This document shows positions 23,612 through 36,119 of a stretch of 64,000 nucleotides of DNA, in pieces; positions within the stretch are counted from its first letter, which is position 1; the number at the start of each line of letters is the position of its first letter. The notes under the pieces were generated by a model. It worked only from the letters and a program-made list of their open reading frames with translations. It ran no database searches and was not told the DNA's origin. The translations under genes and the position numbers were made by a program. The stretch comes from Utricularia gibba (taxonomy: Eukaryota; Streptophyta; Magnoliopsida; Lamiales; Lentibulariaceae), in the NCBI GenBank assembly GCA_002189035.1, contig CM007989.1:4402001-4466000 (forward strand). The letters are read 5' to 3'.

Positions 23612-23984
23612 AATTTATAATTATTTAAAAGAAAAATATATTATTATTCTTAATAAAAAATTTCTTTTTTTATTAATTAGATGAAAAAGTTAGAATTAGA
23701 AAAAATGAATCGTTGATATATTAAAATCAAGTTGATTTTAATATTGCAAGTGGATTTTGATAAATTCATATCTATGTATTTAAATAGGGTTTAGAAAATA
23801 TAATATAATTATTTTATACTTTAAATCAAATGCATATTTTTTATTAGATAATGTAGAACTCTTGTTACAAAACATCGGTAAGTCTTTGTCTGAAAATTGA
23901 AATTTTTCAATAACAAGTTTATATTATAAATTCAAGATCATAATTTATTAATATTATTTTTAATATTTCTTTGACATGACTTAT

Positions 23985-24610
23985 GACTCTGCGTTTTCAG
24001 ACACGATCTCGTACGAGGTTTTTGAGGAAGAAAATGGAATTACAACACATCACTAGGAGCAAGGGGCACAAGGAATTCACAGACGCCGGCGCAGTGCGCT
24101 GCCCCAACAAACAACCAGAAGGGTTTGGTTCTCAGGTATTTCGCCTGGAGGAGGAGTCCCCGGATCTGGTAATGCTGCCAACGCCCATTCTCGATGAGAG
24201 ATCGCAGCAACTTACGGCGACGTCGCCGGTTAGCTGCTGGTATTGTTTTCTCCACTTCACTCCGTGAAGCAGCAGCTTTTCTGCCCATTTCAATGTCTTC
24301 CGCCGTACCCTTTTCCATATTGGGACGCTACCTTGGCTCTGAAGTTGTTCTTTGGTGGAGGCATTACAAGCAACCAAGTACATTTGGCATCCTGCAATTT
24401 GGGTTCTCAAGCTGGAGACTTGAACTGTAGTAGTTCACTCGGTCGGTGAAACGATTGAGAAGCGGCGGAAAGTTGAAGTAAGCGGAGAAGAGAGCCTTGA
24501 GTTAATTGTGTATGCAATGGACCGGAAGAGACGCAACGGCTGGGGCAAAGGCCAAACAGTACTATTAGGCCTCGAAGATATGGAGTGGTCCATAAAAATT
24601 CCATCTTTTC
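23985..24610. other. Unassigned GC-richer island with overlapping reading frames
   Basis: This stretch is clearly less AT-rich than its flanks and has open frames of 65-94 codons on both strands in several phases. One minus-strand frame (24318 to 24040) begins MEKGTAEDIEMGRKAAASRS and is rich in basic residues. I recognise none of them and see no splice pattern linking them into a longer protein. It could be an exon of an unrecognised gene, a non-coding transcript, or an old gene remnant. Confidence 0.3.
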
Positions 24611-24849
24611 AACATTTGCTTTTTCGAATCAGCTGCGACGGGAGCTGTTGAGTTCGGATTCATGCTTCAGAAGTTTCACCATTTCAGTTGCCTTGTCATA
24701 AAAATGAAGGTCATAAGTTGCCTTCTTGTGTTACAAGACGATTCTATCAGGATCGTCTGTTTGCCAAATAACATGAAGATGGCAAACCAGAAAAAGTGTA
24801 AATGCCATGAATGAGAAATGCGCACGCATTTCCGTTGATGTTGCAGTTG

Positions 24850-26387
24850 CTATTGATCTCCCCTGTGAATTACTGGAGGAGTTGGGGCTCTCATGGCTTC
24901 TTCTTCGACCAAAAAAGTCTGGTTTTGCTCCAACTGAGGATGACTGTTTCTGTGTGAAGAAAGCTCGACATCTTCGCGTGGCAATGGGGAGATGGGACTT
25001 TTCTGTAAGAATCTATCTTCCACGATATCGTACGAGTTTCCGGTTCGAACTTCTTGTGCAACAGAGCACCAGCAGCAGAAGAGCCACAAAGCACAGTCAG
25101 TGACAGATGGTTGCCCACAACAAGATGTGTAAGATGGCAAATTGTATCTCTTCCTCATCTGAATTCTCCAAAACCCACCATAGAGTAAACCAAATGCACA
25201 TAGGCAAATCCCAGTGACGCCAAGTGCTCCCCTGAGCATCTCGTTGTCAAGGTTCAGAGCTGCTAACGTAAAAATCCAGAATGGAGCCATGCAAAACAGG
25301 ATGAAGGTTGCAATATGAACATACATATTGCCAAATCCAAGTCTCTCCATGTTCCATCCGAAGATGCAGAAGGTGCAGAAAAGGGAGAGATAAGCCACCG
25401 AAATGTCGTCCCATATGTCAAGGATGCCACCACCCCACTGCGGCCTGATCACAAGAGCTTTCTCCAAATCGCCAGATGCAAATGAGTACCTTTTTTCAAG
25501 TGATATTCTCCTATCACCAAGATGAGTCCCTTCGTCTGTCTCGGTTTCATAATCTTTCCCAAGTGGACTAAACATGGAGTAGACTCCAGCAAATGCAGCA
25601 GCACCAAACGCTACAGCTAAGCAGAGTCCAACTCCAATGGCAGGTCGATTAGATCTCCTGTATCCTAAGTTGAGACCACAGAGCGCATATTGAGCAAAAC
25701 AATTGAGATTGAGAAATAACACTACCACCATCATGTGCATCCATTCATTAGGCTTATAAGTTCCGTTCTTACAGTAGACTTTTCTGAGCTTCACAACATC
25801 TTCTGGCCTCCATCTCAGTAGCAGAGCAAGGTGATATAATCGTTTTGGGTGCTGATATAAACACATGAGGGTGAATAGCGCATTCAGGATTTGATTATTA
25901 ACCTCAAACCAAGTATCCCTTTGAGATCTCCGTGGGAGAACACGATTTAGCATCCCTGTCATGATCATAAAAAGGAAAGCACCGGAGACAGCAACACAGA
26001 TGATCCAAATGAAAAAAGCCATATTAGATGGATCCCTTATCCATTCCTTGCACATCCTCCAGAGAGAATCCCAGCCAATTTTCTTATGAATAAGCTTGCG
26101 GAAGCGTTCACGAATATGAAGATCTGTCGAAGAGGGTACAGCCCGCGACGCTTCATCTCTCTCATGAGCAAGGTTCTGAAATTTGGCGCTAGGTGATTCC
26201 AAGCTAGCAAATTGAAGGTATTTTAGCCTGTTAACGGCAGGCACACCACTTCTGCCCCACTCTGGGAATTTTCACCACTAATGAGACTTTTTTTTGATGC
26301 TGAGACATGCAGAGGAAGACGGCCTTTAGGTTCACCAGGCACAGACTCACTATCTCCACTTCCCCTACACTCATTATTGGACACCAT
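24850..26387 (-). CDS. PLAC8-domain membrane protein (apparent frameshift near the N-terminus)
   Basis: An intronless gene of about 510 codons. The conserved C-terminal PLAC8 (Cys-rich) domain has CCGQPSVTDCALWLFCCWC followed by SVAQEVRTGNSYD. Ahead of it are several membrane helices, for example MAFFIWIICVAVSGAFLFMI, WMHMMVVVLFLNLNCFAQY, VGLCLAVAFGAAAFAGVY and MYVHIATFILFCMAPFWIF. This long architecture matches the plant At4g23470-like branch, a family of unknown biochemical role (short PLAC8 relatives include cell-number regulators and metal transporters). The expected start is ATG 26387-26385, giving MVSNNECRG...LPLHVSASKKSLISGENS. The frame then has to change at the CCCC run 26255-26258 (GGGG on the coding strand) to reach GVPAVNRLKYLQFASLESP. 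One base appears to be missing there. The stop is TAG at 24850-24852. Confidence 0.83.
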
Positions 26388-28589
26388 TCTATGCTTCTTG
26401 ATTCTTTGTTGTGGCTAAGTGTCCTGAGCAAGTTATGTGCAGTTTTTTCTTCCCTGGACCATGCTAATGAAAGGCATAAATGTGTTAAAGCAGGAGAAGC
26501 ATTTTCAAGTAGCAGTCATCTAAAGGCATATCAAAACAGAAAATAAGATATTGAACTAAAGCATTATCTTATAGCATCAGGAACAGAAATCACAAACCCC
26601 ACTCCCAAAGAAACAACTTTACTCATGAAATTCAAACACCGAATTGAACCGCTACAGAATGCATAAGGAAGCAGTTTTTCAGAATACCCATGGTCGGGGA
26701 AAGACTGGACTGATATGCGAAGCTCAAACTTCATCAAAGATTGATCACCAGAAATTTCTTAAGCAGCCCCTCCCAAGCGCATAAAAAGCCAAGAGGCAGA
26801 GAGACACCGGAACAAAAAAAAATGGGATGTGATTTTCAGAGGAAAAAATCACCTGGGCATCACTAATTGCGAGTCATACCTTGGGATCTCTGAGCAAGGT
26901 CACGTCATCCCATTCTTTGAAACCTTGATAATCCCAGAATCAAGCTTATAAGTCTTTGTTTCAATGAAAAGAGTAAACAAGTCCTTGTTAACAAAGCAAA
27001 TGGCTATGAGATTCCATCCTAGCCATTCAAACTGCAATCGAGCTAACCCAAGCCAGGCGAAAATTGAAAGCCCATAATACAATTCAACGATTTAACTAGA
27101 ATCGAAAGGCTATTGGAAAGTTAGCTACGAAGAAAAAAACATCATTTTCTCCACAAAATCAGAAAGTCAAGGTGGCCATTGAAATGTATTTAACTCCATT
27201 GCCTCTTGCCTTTGATTATTCAAAAGCTTCTTATGATAACAATTTTAATAGCCGTTGTTGCAAATCGTATAGCCGTACAGGTCACTTTTATTTCGGATAT
27301 TTGTAATTTCTTGTATCTATTTTTAATTATAAATTTGAATCAAATAATATATAGGTACGGATGCAATGATTTGTCAATTTACGAATTCGGATATGCCGAT
27401 TCCTTATTTAAAAAATTATGAATATATTTGAGTAATTTCAATATATGATATTTAACTTATACTAAATTATTTTTAAAATATTAAAATAAAATAATTTTAA
27501 CTATGCAGGTAATGAAACTTCAAATATGCGTATTTCTCTTGAGATAGATTCAATTAAAGTTTTGAAAATAAAAATTCATAGATTATTAGAATAAAAAAAT
27601 ATTTCTATAATCATGATCAAATAAGAAATGAATATAAATAAATTAAAATTAAAAAAATCAATAACTTAAAAATATCCTAATATCATATTCACAAATCTAC
27701 AAATATAAATTCATAATAAAAAAAATTCAACATTAATAAAAAAATAGATAACTGATAAATAATGATTATTGAATTTTAAATAGAGGATGAGGAAAAAGGA
27801 TGAGTCATGATCTGGATATAAATATAAATGAATAATATTTATTAATAAAATCATTGACTAAAATATTAAATTTAAAATTAAAAAATAAGGTAGCATACCA
27901 CGAATATGTATGAGATTCACCCCATCACTCGGTGTGCTAGAATTACCTAAAAATATCAAATTCTAAGAATCATCGATTCGGTGATTCTTAGAATTTGATA
28001 ATATCATTTTTTATTTTAATTAATTTAAGTATTCTAAAACAAAATATATTAAATCTATAAAAATTATATACAAATTTTGTGATTTTTCTCTTGAATACAA
28101 AATATTAAGATATTTTTTTTATAATTGGTAAATGATATTAGATTTTTATAATAAAATACATTGTCATGATGTTAGTTTTGAAATAAATTATTAAGTATTG
28201 AATCAAGTTACTATAACAAAATTTTAAAATTGCATATACAAAAACTAAAAGTACAAATTATTATTTATTTTCAAACAAAAATGACATGTTTGTTATTTGA
28301 TATATATTTGTGAATGGATTGTCAGTGAAATTAAAATTGAGGTTTTTAAAATGATTTACAAAATAGAATTCGTAATATAAATGAGGTTTTGATTTTTCTG
28401 ATATAATTAATTCATTTCAGTAATAAAAGTTAAAATTTAATACCAAAAATAGAGATATTTTGAAAAATATCGTACCTAATTCAGTTGGGTCGCCCCGACC
28501 CGAGACGTAAAATCAAATTTTATTAATGGCCCGACTGAAAGGGCCCAAAGACAAGTATGAGGTGAGATTTGATCGTTCAGAGCTCTCCG
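26388..28589. promoter_or_regulatory. Divergent intergenic region between PLAC8 and HAD genes
   Basis: Two start codons point away from each other over 2.2 kb. The part near the PLAC8 gene (to about 27180) has near-average composition and probably holds a 5' UTR, possibly with an intron. From 27200 to 28480 it is very AT-rich with no coding signal. A perfect hairpin lies at 27954-28000. Confidence 0.4.
27954..28000. repeat. Perfect 19-bp inverted repeat with 9-nt loop
   Basis: The left arm 27954-27972 (tatcaaattctaagaatca) is the exact reverse complement of 27982-28000. The loop is 27973-27981. No gene end lies close by, so it is not an obvious terminator. It may be the core or a collapsed terminus of a small MITE-like element. 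Confidence 0.85.
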
Positions 28590-30938
28590 ATGAGAATGAA
28601 GGGCGCTCTCAGCGCCAGGGGATCTGCTCCAGTGCCCATAAGCGTGGCGCTGCGTCCTTCCCTTCGCGAAGCTAAACTGAGATTTCTGGTACCCAATTTT
28701 TTTTTTTTTTGGTTTGTTTTCGGTTAACTTTGATTAGAACCAAGGTATTGTGTGTGAACAGCGGTTTAGCCACTCAAGTTCAGGGATACAACATGGGAAG
28801 AACTGTCTGCGGATAACGAAAGCTTGCGTTTTGCCTGAAAATGGGCCGCTCAGTGGGTTCGATAATGCGCCCCGGAACGTTTTTTTAGAGGAGGTTTCTG
28901 CTGTCCTTTCGTTTTTGTGTGTGCATGTATGATCACGAAAGAGATGGAATGATTTATTCTTTTTGTGATTTTCGGTCACAAATGAAACTGGCACTCGAGT
29001 TTCCTTGGCCCTTTGCGGTATTTTTGAGTTATTCTGAAAATGCTAAAAAAAAGGGTTCGGACGATGCCATCTTTGGAGTTAATTCCTTGGTTTTCCGAGC
29101 AGGCAATTGGTGCAGAATATGGAGAGGGGTTTGAGACATTTCGGCCCGAAGGACCCTTAAAGTTGATGTGGTAAGCTTCAAGATGACCCCAAAAAGTTGT
29201 GTTTTTTAAATCATTTAATATTTCTTGAAATTAATTTTGGTTTTGCTGCCCCTGCAGGACTTTTTAAATGATAGGTTGCAAGAAGGATTTCTTCAGAGAA
29301 TTCGTTACGCCATGAAGCCTGACGAAGCCTATGGCCTCATATTCTCTTGGGAAAATGTTGTGGTGGGTGATTGAGTTGTATTGCGATTTCTCCCGCTGAT
29401 ATAAAGTACGCCAATTGTACAGACTCCTAACCAGGGAATATTATGTCATTGTTCAACAGGCAGACACTCGATCGCTGAAGTTGTCTGCATGGGAACAGCT
29501 TGCTTTGGAAAGTGGTATGCACATTTTGTTCCCATAGAGCATTTTTTGCGGAATGCTTCAAGGGTGATTCTTACCACGCAGAGTGGTTGGAAAGCTCCTC
29601 ATCATCTATAGATATTAGTTGGGATTCATCACCATTTACTGATGCGATTGTTGAGCACTTCCCCATAAAAATAATGCATTTTATTTATCATGCAGGAAAG
29701 TTGATTCCTGGAGATGTCAATGTGCAAAAATATTTGCTTCATGCAGATGTAGATCACGTCCTGAAAGAGGTACATGACGGTGCTATTTTTCTATGTTTAG
29801 CATCATCCATATATAGTGCCCGTGTTGTGGATCTTGGTTTAATGGTATTCCACTCGTACGTGTGAACGTTGAAGTCCTTGCCACTGAACTACTTTATGTT
29901 CGCTTCAGGTATTGCCTTGGGGAATTGGTGAGGATGATTTAACTGAATTGAAGTGCCGGCTTTCCCAAATATATCATGAAATGCTTCTCAATGTAACGTT
30001 CAAATCTCCATCTTTTAGTTTATTTTTTTCATTGAAGTACTAATTTATTGATACTTCTCAGCTTTCGGAACCAACGGAAGGATTAAAAGACTGGTTAGAA
30101 GCTGTAACCACTTCTCGCATCCCTTGTGCTGTCGTGTCAAGTTTTGAAAGAAAACACATGGTTGGCACTCTGGAACGCATGGGACTCAAAAAGTTTTTCC
30201 AGGTCATATCTTGGATGCCAATTTCCTATCACATTGTTCATGTGATCAAAGTTGACAAGAGATAAAACCTCTACGAAAAATTATTATTATTTTTATATTT
30301 GGTCATGCAGGCAATTGTCTCTGAGGAAGATGGTATGGAGTCCATAGCCCATAGGTTGCTTTCTGCAGCTGTGAAGGTTTGTCTAGCTTCATATATTATG
30401 TTTGAGTGGCATATGAAAATAGAAGTGACTTTTGGTTATGGTAGGAAGTATCTCTACTTCTTTTGTGATAGGATGCATATTTCATGCATAGTGTAGCATT
30501 GATATGTTGTCCCTGCACTCGAATAAGCAACCACATCTTGACTCTCCCAAACTTGCATCTCCTGTCACTTGTTTGGCAGCTGGACCGAAAGCCTTCCAAG
30601 TGTGTGGTGTTTGAGGATGACCCTAGAGGAATAACTGCAGCCCACAATTGTACAATGATGGCCGTCGCCTTAATCGGTGCCCATCCCGCGTAAGGATGAC
30701 AAATGTATAGAGCGTAGAGCGTCGTTGTTTTTATGCTGCCATTGTGATGATGCCTTGTTGCCCATGCAGATATCATCTCCGGCAGGCTGATCTCACCCTG
30801 TCGAGCTTCAGGGAGCTTTCGGTGATCAATCTACGCAGATTGTTCGCCGGAAAAGGTTCGGGGTTCATGGAGTTGCAGAAGCAAGTGACGGAGGGCACTC
30901 CGTCAAGGCGGAAGCTCACCATGGACACCATCTTCTAA
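28590..30938 (+). CDS. Plastid-type HAD phosphatase (PyrP2/CbbY-like), apparent frameshift
   Basis: Eleven exons are placed: 28590-28688, 28762-28893, 29103-29170, 29258-29362, 29460-29514, 29696-29769, 29909-29992, 30062-30202, 30311-30376, 30580-30689 and 30770-30938. The protein opens with a Ser/Arg/Ala-rich stretch like a transit peptide, then RIRYAMKPDEAYGLIFSWEN, IPCAVVSSFERKHMVGTLER, SEEDGMESIAHRLLSAA and CVVFEDDPRGITAAHNCTM, and ends KLTMDTIF. I recall this as the plant HAD group that includes the plastid riboflavin-pathway phosphatase; the exact ortholog is uncertain. Motif I reads FSWEN where most HAD enzymes have FDxDG. In exon 3 the frame breaks after GPLK at 29158-29162; one extra A or G would restore VDV before DFLNDRL. 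Exon 2 is taken to begin at 28762 because this keeps phase 0 with exon 1. Confidence 0.8.
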
Positions 30939-30967
30939 GCCTTGAATCACCATGGACACCACCTTCT
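30916..30967 (+). repeat. 21-bp near-duplicate spanning the HAD stop codon
   Basis: The 21 bases at 30916-30936 (beginning TCACCATGGACACCATCTTC) recur at 30947-30967 with one substitution, offset 31 bases. The second copy lies in the 3' UTR. It looks like a small local duplication. Confidence 0.75.
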
Positions 30968-32879
30968 CTTTGACTTGATGCCCTGCGCTGCTTAATATGT
31001 GTCAATGGCGTCGGATCTTCCGCCTTCTTTGGGACGAACATCCTGTGTACAGTCAACAGTGGTTGTCTGATGACGTGATTCTTTTGTAAAATCGTAGAAC
31101 GACGCACGCCGCACTGTCTTAAAATCGATCTCGATCCATTAAACGGTAAATCAATAGTTGAGATTCGACTAATTTAATTGATCAATCTAATTGTATTTTT
31201 ATAATATTATGACCCAATTTCAATTTATTGAATAATGTAATTAGGCTATTTTTTTATATTGAAATTGATTATTAGGTTTGAAGTATAGTTGATTTGTATT
31301 AAAAATACATACATTAAAAAAAATAAAGAATAATAGATATCTTAGTTGGTCACATAAAGGAATAGATATTTTCCTATCCACAATGATTAGTCTCCACCAA
31401 ATTGCCAAGGTCAGGCCCCCAACTAAGCGAATGACATGCATTCATTTTGAGAACATCAAACCAGATTTCATCTTTATATGTCTTGGCCACAGTGAATATC
31501 TGTTTGGTTAAATGGAAGAAAATAGATGAGTTTATTTTTATTTGGTATAAAAAATCCTTTGTTAACTCTTTTTAAGATTATTTTTATTCTTTGTTGCATG
31601 ATTTCAATGGATTGTTTTTTTACATACATATAATTTAATCAACCAATCAAACATACAAACAATATTTAGTTTCCTACCAAAACACTCCATATCAATCCAA
31701 CAAAGCACGTCTATAGTGATTCAAAAAACTTAATATCTTTTCTAGTTATACCACTTGATATGATACATCCCACATTTGGTTGGTGGATAGCGTCTAAACC
31801 TACATTTAATTTATTTGAATTTAAATAAATAGATGGATTTAGAAGATTATTCGTATTTAGTTGATAGATTTAATTTATTTGAATTTAGGATAATGAAGTT
31901 TTGAATGTGAGTATAAAATTAGATATATGATAAATGTATATATGAAATTAGCTATATATTACTTATCAAAAAAATCAATCATTTATGTAATAATGAGTTT
32001 TCCCACTTCCCAATAGACTCCATTTTTTGGTGTGTTCACTTGTTTGGATGTGGGACTGCCACCAGACGAGATCTTCAGCGTTCGATGCATGGGTTAGTTG
32101 TTAATTGTGCATGTTATTTCTTGTGTGAAGTTTCCTACTTAAAATTTTTTTATTTCAGAATCGATTAGTTGGTTTACGTGTTGTATGTTGTCACTGGTTT
32201 CGCTCTCTTCTTCCCCCCTGAAACCCACCACCTAATTTTCCTAACCAAATGTGCCCCCAAAGTTATGCTTCATTTGGTTATGGTTTCTTTATGCACAAAG
32301 TTATTGTAGTTGTCTTCATGATAATACATATTTTGCTAGTTATTTATATAATAAAATTTGGGTGTTTAATAATTACATTAATTATTTTATATATTATTTT
32401 AATAATTTTATAAAATCCATTTTTTTATTTTCCTAATTATTAATAACAATGTATTGAAATACATAAAATCTAATTTACATGCAAAAATTGTTGAAAGTGC
32501 AATATACGAGAAGAATACAAGATGTTCTCTTTCAATCGACCAGAATCTTTAAACTTTTTAGGTTTAAGAGATCTTAAGTCCTAACCTTGTGTTGGAAATT
32601 AGTGATCATGATCTAAGTCTTTTAAAAGATGGACTTGGATTGTAATAATATGGTAAAAGAGCAGTCAAACAAGGTTTCTTGATTGATGACTCCTAGAGTC
32701 AATAAAGAATATAAGATGGTTAGAAGAGGAACTCAAAAGTCATTAAGTATAGAATTGTCAAAGGAGTCGAGCCAAAAGTTGCGTGAAATAGAAATAGTGC
32801 CGAAGAAATCAACTTGGGTTGGAGGGGAAGAAAACATGGTGTTGGGGAACCCTAGGATAAATTCAAGCACTTGATCACT
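30939..32879. other. AT-rich intergenic region
   Basis: Beyond the HAD 3' UTR (to about 31130) the sequence is AT-rich with no recognised gene. From about 32500 to 32880 composition changes and an open plus-strand frame (32683-32874) may belong to the leader of the Gypsy relic that follows. Confidence 0.4.
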
Positions 32880-33031
32880 TGGTGCTAGAGGAAGGGCAAT
32901 TATACTATCCTATAACAGGTTGAACGGGAAGCGGCTGTGGAGGTTACGGTTCTCCGGCAAATCGTGACCACATCTGGGAGCAGCATCTTGAGGCGTAAAA
33001 AAACACATTCTAGGGATGGAAAGATTGTTGG
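32880..33031 (+). mobile_element. Gypsy gag relic, left part (interrupted by the Copia element)
   Basis: Immediately left of the Copia insertion, a plus-strand frame reads like a Gypsy gag start (REAAVEVTVLRQIVTTSG, then SRDGKIVG). The gag continues right of the Copia element at 39752. The five bases before the LTR (33027-33031, GTTGG) nearly match those after it (39752-39756, GTTAG). Confidence 0.5.
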
Positions 33032-33258
33032 TGTTCAAAGGTCGAGCAAATCTTGGGTGTAGAACGAATGCGAAGGCAACTAAAGAAAAACAATATATTC
33101 GTAATGAACTAGAACAATAGAGTAGTAGGGTACCCAGCTGTTTTATAGTTGGGTTCAATCTCGTGCTTGATGGTTAGAACTATCAAGTACAACTTACATG
33201 CTGGCACATACAATTAGTGAGATAGAGCAGTGCTTGACTTGTTATCAGTTTCTGAACA
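33032..33258 (-). repeat. Copia 3' LTR
   Basis: Bounded by TG...CA and matched base for base, without gaps, to 39525-39751. By eye there are about 24 substitutions in 227 positions (about 10-11%), so the insertion is not recent. Confidence 0.88.
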
Positions 33259-34500
33259 TTTTACCTCCCTTTCTGAAATCCATGAAGGTCCAACACCGTT
33301 GGAGGCTGAGCCCAATGGTAGAACGATGTTGGGGGAGGACTCAACCCAAGTTTTTCCATAATGGAAATGGAGATATGTTGAGAGACTTGGTAAAAACATC
33401 TGCGAGGTGTTGCTGAGATGATATGGGACGCAGCACCAAAAACCTCGTTTGTACTGATCTCGGACTATATGGCAGTCAATCTCTATATGTTTGGTTCGCT
33501 CATGAAAGATTGGATTGAAGGTAATGTAAATGGCAGACTTACTATCACAGTATAAGGAGATCGAAGTCACCATAAGGAGTCGCAAGTCCTTCAATTGGAG
33601 TCGCAGTAACCAAAAGGCTCCAAAGGCCGATTTACAAGATAGAAAAGATCGTGAGAAGCTGTGCGGGATAAGTACACCACAAACTGCAACCCAATTTCCA
33701 GGTGTGCTTCTGAGGGGTTTTGCATAAACTGTGAGAGCTGTTGAACGGGAAAAGCAATGTCTGGATGTGTAAAACTGAGGTATAATAACCGACCAATCAA
33801 GGCACGATAGGCATCTGAATTGGGAAAAGAAGGGCTGGTATCGGGGAATATGAAATTATGAGGGAGAGGCACAAGGATCTCTTGATTCCCAAAGTCATTC
33901 CCACCAAGAATCTGCACGATGTCCATCGTATACTTATGCTGCAAAAGTTGCAGCCTGTCACCTTTGCAAATGAGCTCAACACCAAGAAAATAGGTGGCTG
34001 GACCAATATCCTTAATAGTAAATTTCTGATGGAGCTGCTGCTTTAGCTCATTAATCGCCGCAAGGTCGGGACCGACAATTAAAATGTCATCCACATAAAT
34101 CACTTTAAGAAGCTGTTTGAAAAGCCTTGGAAAAACATGCAAGGGTCAGCAAGCGACTTAACCAAATCGAGAGAACATAGAAAACGGGTCAGCTCCAAGT
34201 TCCACTGTCAGGAGGCTTGTTTGAGCTCGTAAAGCAATCACTGCAGCTTGCAGACTAGGCCATTCTCAACCAAGAAAACATGTAAAAAAGCATTGTTAAT
34301 GTTAACCTGATGAATGAACCAGTTCTGTTGTGCGCTAAGAGTCAACAAAATGCGGACGGTGGTAACTTTGGTGATGGGTGCAAACTGGTCCGTAAAATCA
34401 ATCCGTTCAACCTATGTGTAAGTCGTACTTTATACCATACAATAGAGCCATTGATATTTCTCTTATCTTGTAAACCCACTTGCAATAGAGGCAAAGGAAC
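33259..34500 (-). pseudogene. Copia reverse transcriptase and RNase H (broken)
   Basis: The RT part shows the Copia active-site block VIYVDDILIVG near 34085 and then KDIGPATYFLGVEL and [20 protein letters not shown]. Upstream fragments at about 34180-34480 (NWFIHQVNINNAFL) are the N-terminal RT part with stops. The RNase H end near 33500-33420 has [11 protein letters not shown] and [17 protein letters not shown]. Frame breaks separate the pieces. Confidence 0.85.
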
Positions 34501-34539
34501 TAATGTTCATGTGCGGTTTTGGAGAAGCGCCTATAACTC

Positions 34540-35790
34540 CATTGTTGCGTGTCGTTTTCTCAATAAATTTTAAATATATAAAACGTAAAACACCAAAAAG
34601 CGTAGTACGAGTATCGATCTCAAGGAGTTGTTTTCGTGAAAAGTGTTTTGTAAGAAACTTCTACAAAATGTCACGGTTTTGTAAAAGGGGGTTTGTGAAA
34701 TGCAGAAATGAAAAATACAACATAAGTGATGGGTCTTGACTATGGGATGTAGTTCTTGGGAATGAGATTCTGTCTCTTTCCTTTGTCCATCCTTGCCTTG
34801 GTTTTTACTGATTTTTTCCGAATAGCTGGTTATAGGAGCAATGAATAGCCTACTCTCCCTTACACTCTGATTGATAAGAATCATGTGATTCCCCCTTGGA
34901 CGATTAAGAAGACAAGAGGATTGCCTTCAAAACCGAATTGCGTGCGTGTGCCCAGCTGTTACCAATGGCCAATGGCAGGTCCGAGATCACAACCTGTCCA
35001 CTGTCACGGTACCTAGGCCACAAACAATCCGCTACTTCCCTCGAACCGGTAGGGTTAAAGTTGGTGCTCTTCACCTTGATCTTCACCAAAATCCACGAGG
35101 AGTGGTCTGTTGCTTATGGGCCTTGACTAGGAGTCATTACAGAAAGACTGCAATAAGATGCATGAAAGTATGTAGAATCTGAAATGAATTCAACGAAGAA
35201 CCGAGTGTATTGGTCAAGACTTTGAAGGAAACTTTATCTTTTTTCAGAAACTAAAGGGTTTTAGTCACAAAGTGCCATGAAAACAGAAACAAAATTGGAA
35301 GCTAAGTGTTCTTCCTCAGAGTTCTAAGTCTCGAAATAAAGTGTCCAGTGTCCGAAACTAAGTGCTCTAAGTGGCTTTTATATCACTCCCCATGTGCATT
35401 AACTCCTTTGGGTACCCTTCCCATCATTCCTTCTGTCTTGCGTGCGCCAGCAGCTTTCTTTTGCGTGCAAGTTAGCGCACAATCATTGTTGCAGATTCTG
35501 ACATATCGTAAGTCAGGGGCCTTAACCAGTGTCAGTCTTCTACCCACAATTGTTTCAAGTCGCATATAAGGCACGAAAATCAGAGTTTGACCTCCTGCAA
35601 TACTCTTGCACACTCCATGATAGTGTCCTGACATGTCTCTGTTTAAATGCACGAAAAAAGGCAGAAAATATATACAAAATTGGAAAATAGGATTTTTCTA
35701 AGGAAAATCAATTACTTATCAATATAATTCATAATTGGGACTTAATAAATTCACACATAATAATACCTAATTATAAACTAGAAAATAACA
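34540..35790. mobile_element. Unclassified insertion within the Copia element
   Basis: Copia RT reading ends near 34500 and Copia-like linker sequence resumes near 35800. The intervening sequence has no Copia motif. Its left part has a block (about 34600-34660) that resembles sequence common near plant LTR ends. I found no flanking LTR pair, so the class is unknown. Confidence 0.4.
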
Positions 35791-36119
35791 CTTAACATCC
35801 ATCCTCCCATACGGGAACTCCCTTGGCCTGCACATAGGAAGAAGATTCATCAATCATAAAAACGGGTTCAGAAGAAAAATCCTCAACAGTCCGAATATGG
35901 AGCGCAACATAATCCTGCATCTAGCGAGGAGGATTAATAACTCGGGAACTGTGCCACCACCCCACCACCACATCAGATGCTGAATGGGAACGTGGAAGGG
36001 AACCCAAGGCAAGAGAATCAACATCCTCTAGAGTAGAACTTTCATGCAAATCACTCCAATTCACAGCAAACTCAAGGGGACACGAAAACTAAGACTTTCA
36101 TGGAAGTTCAGTTCAGTTG

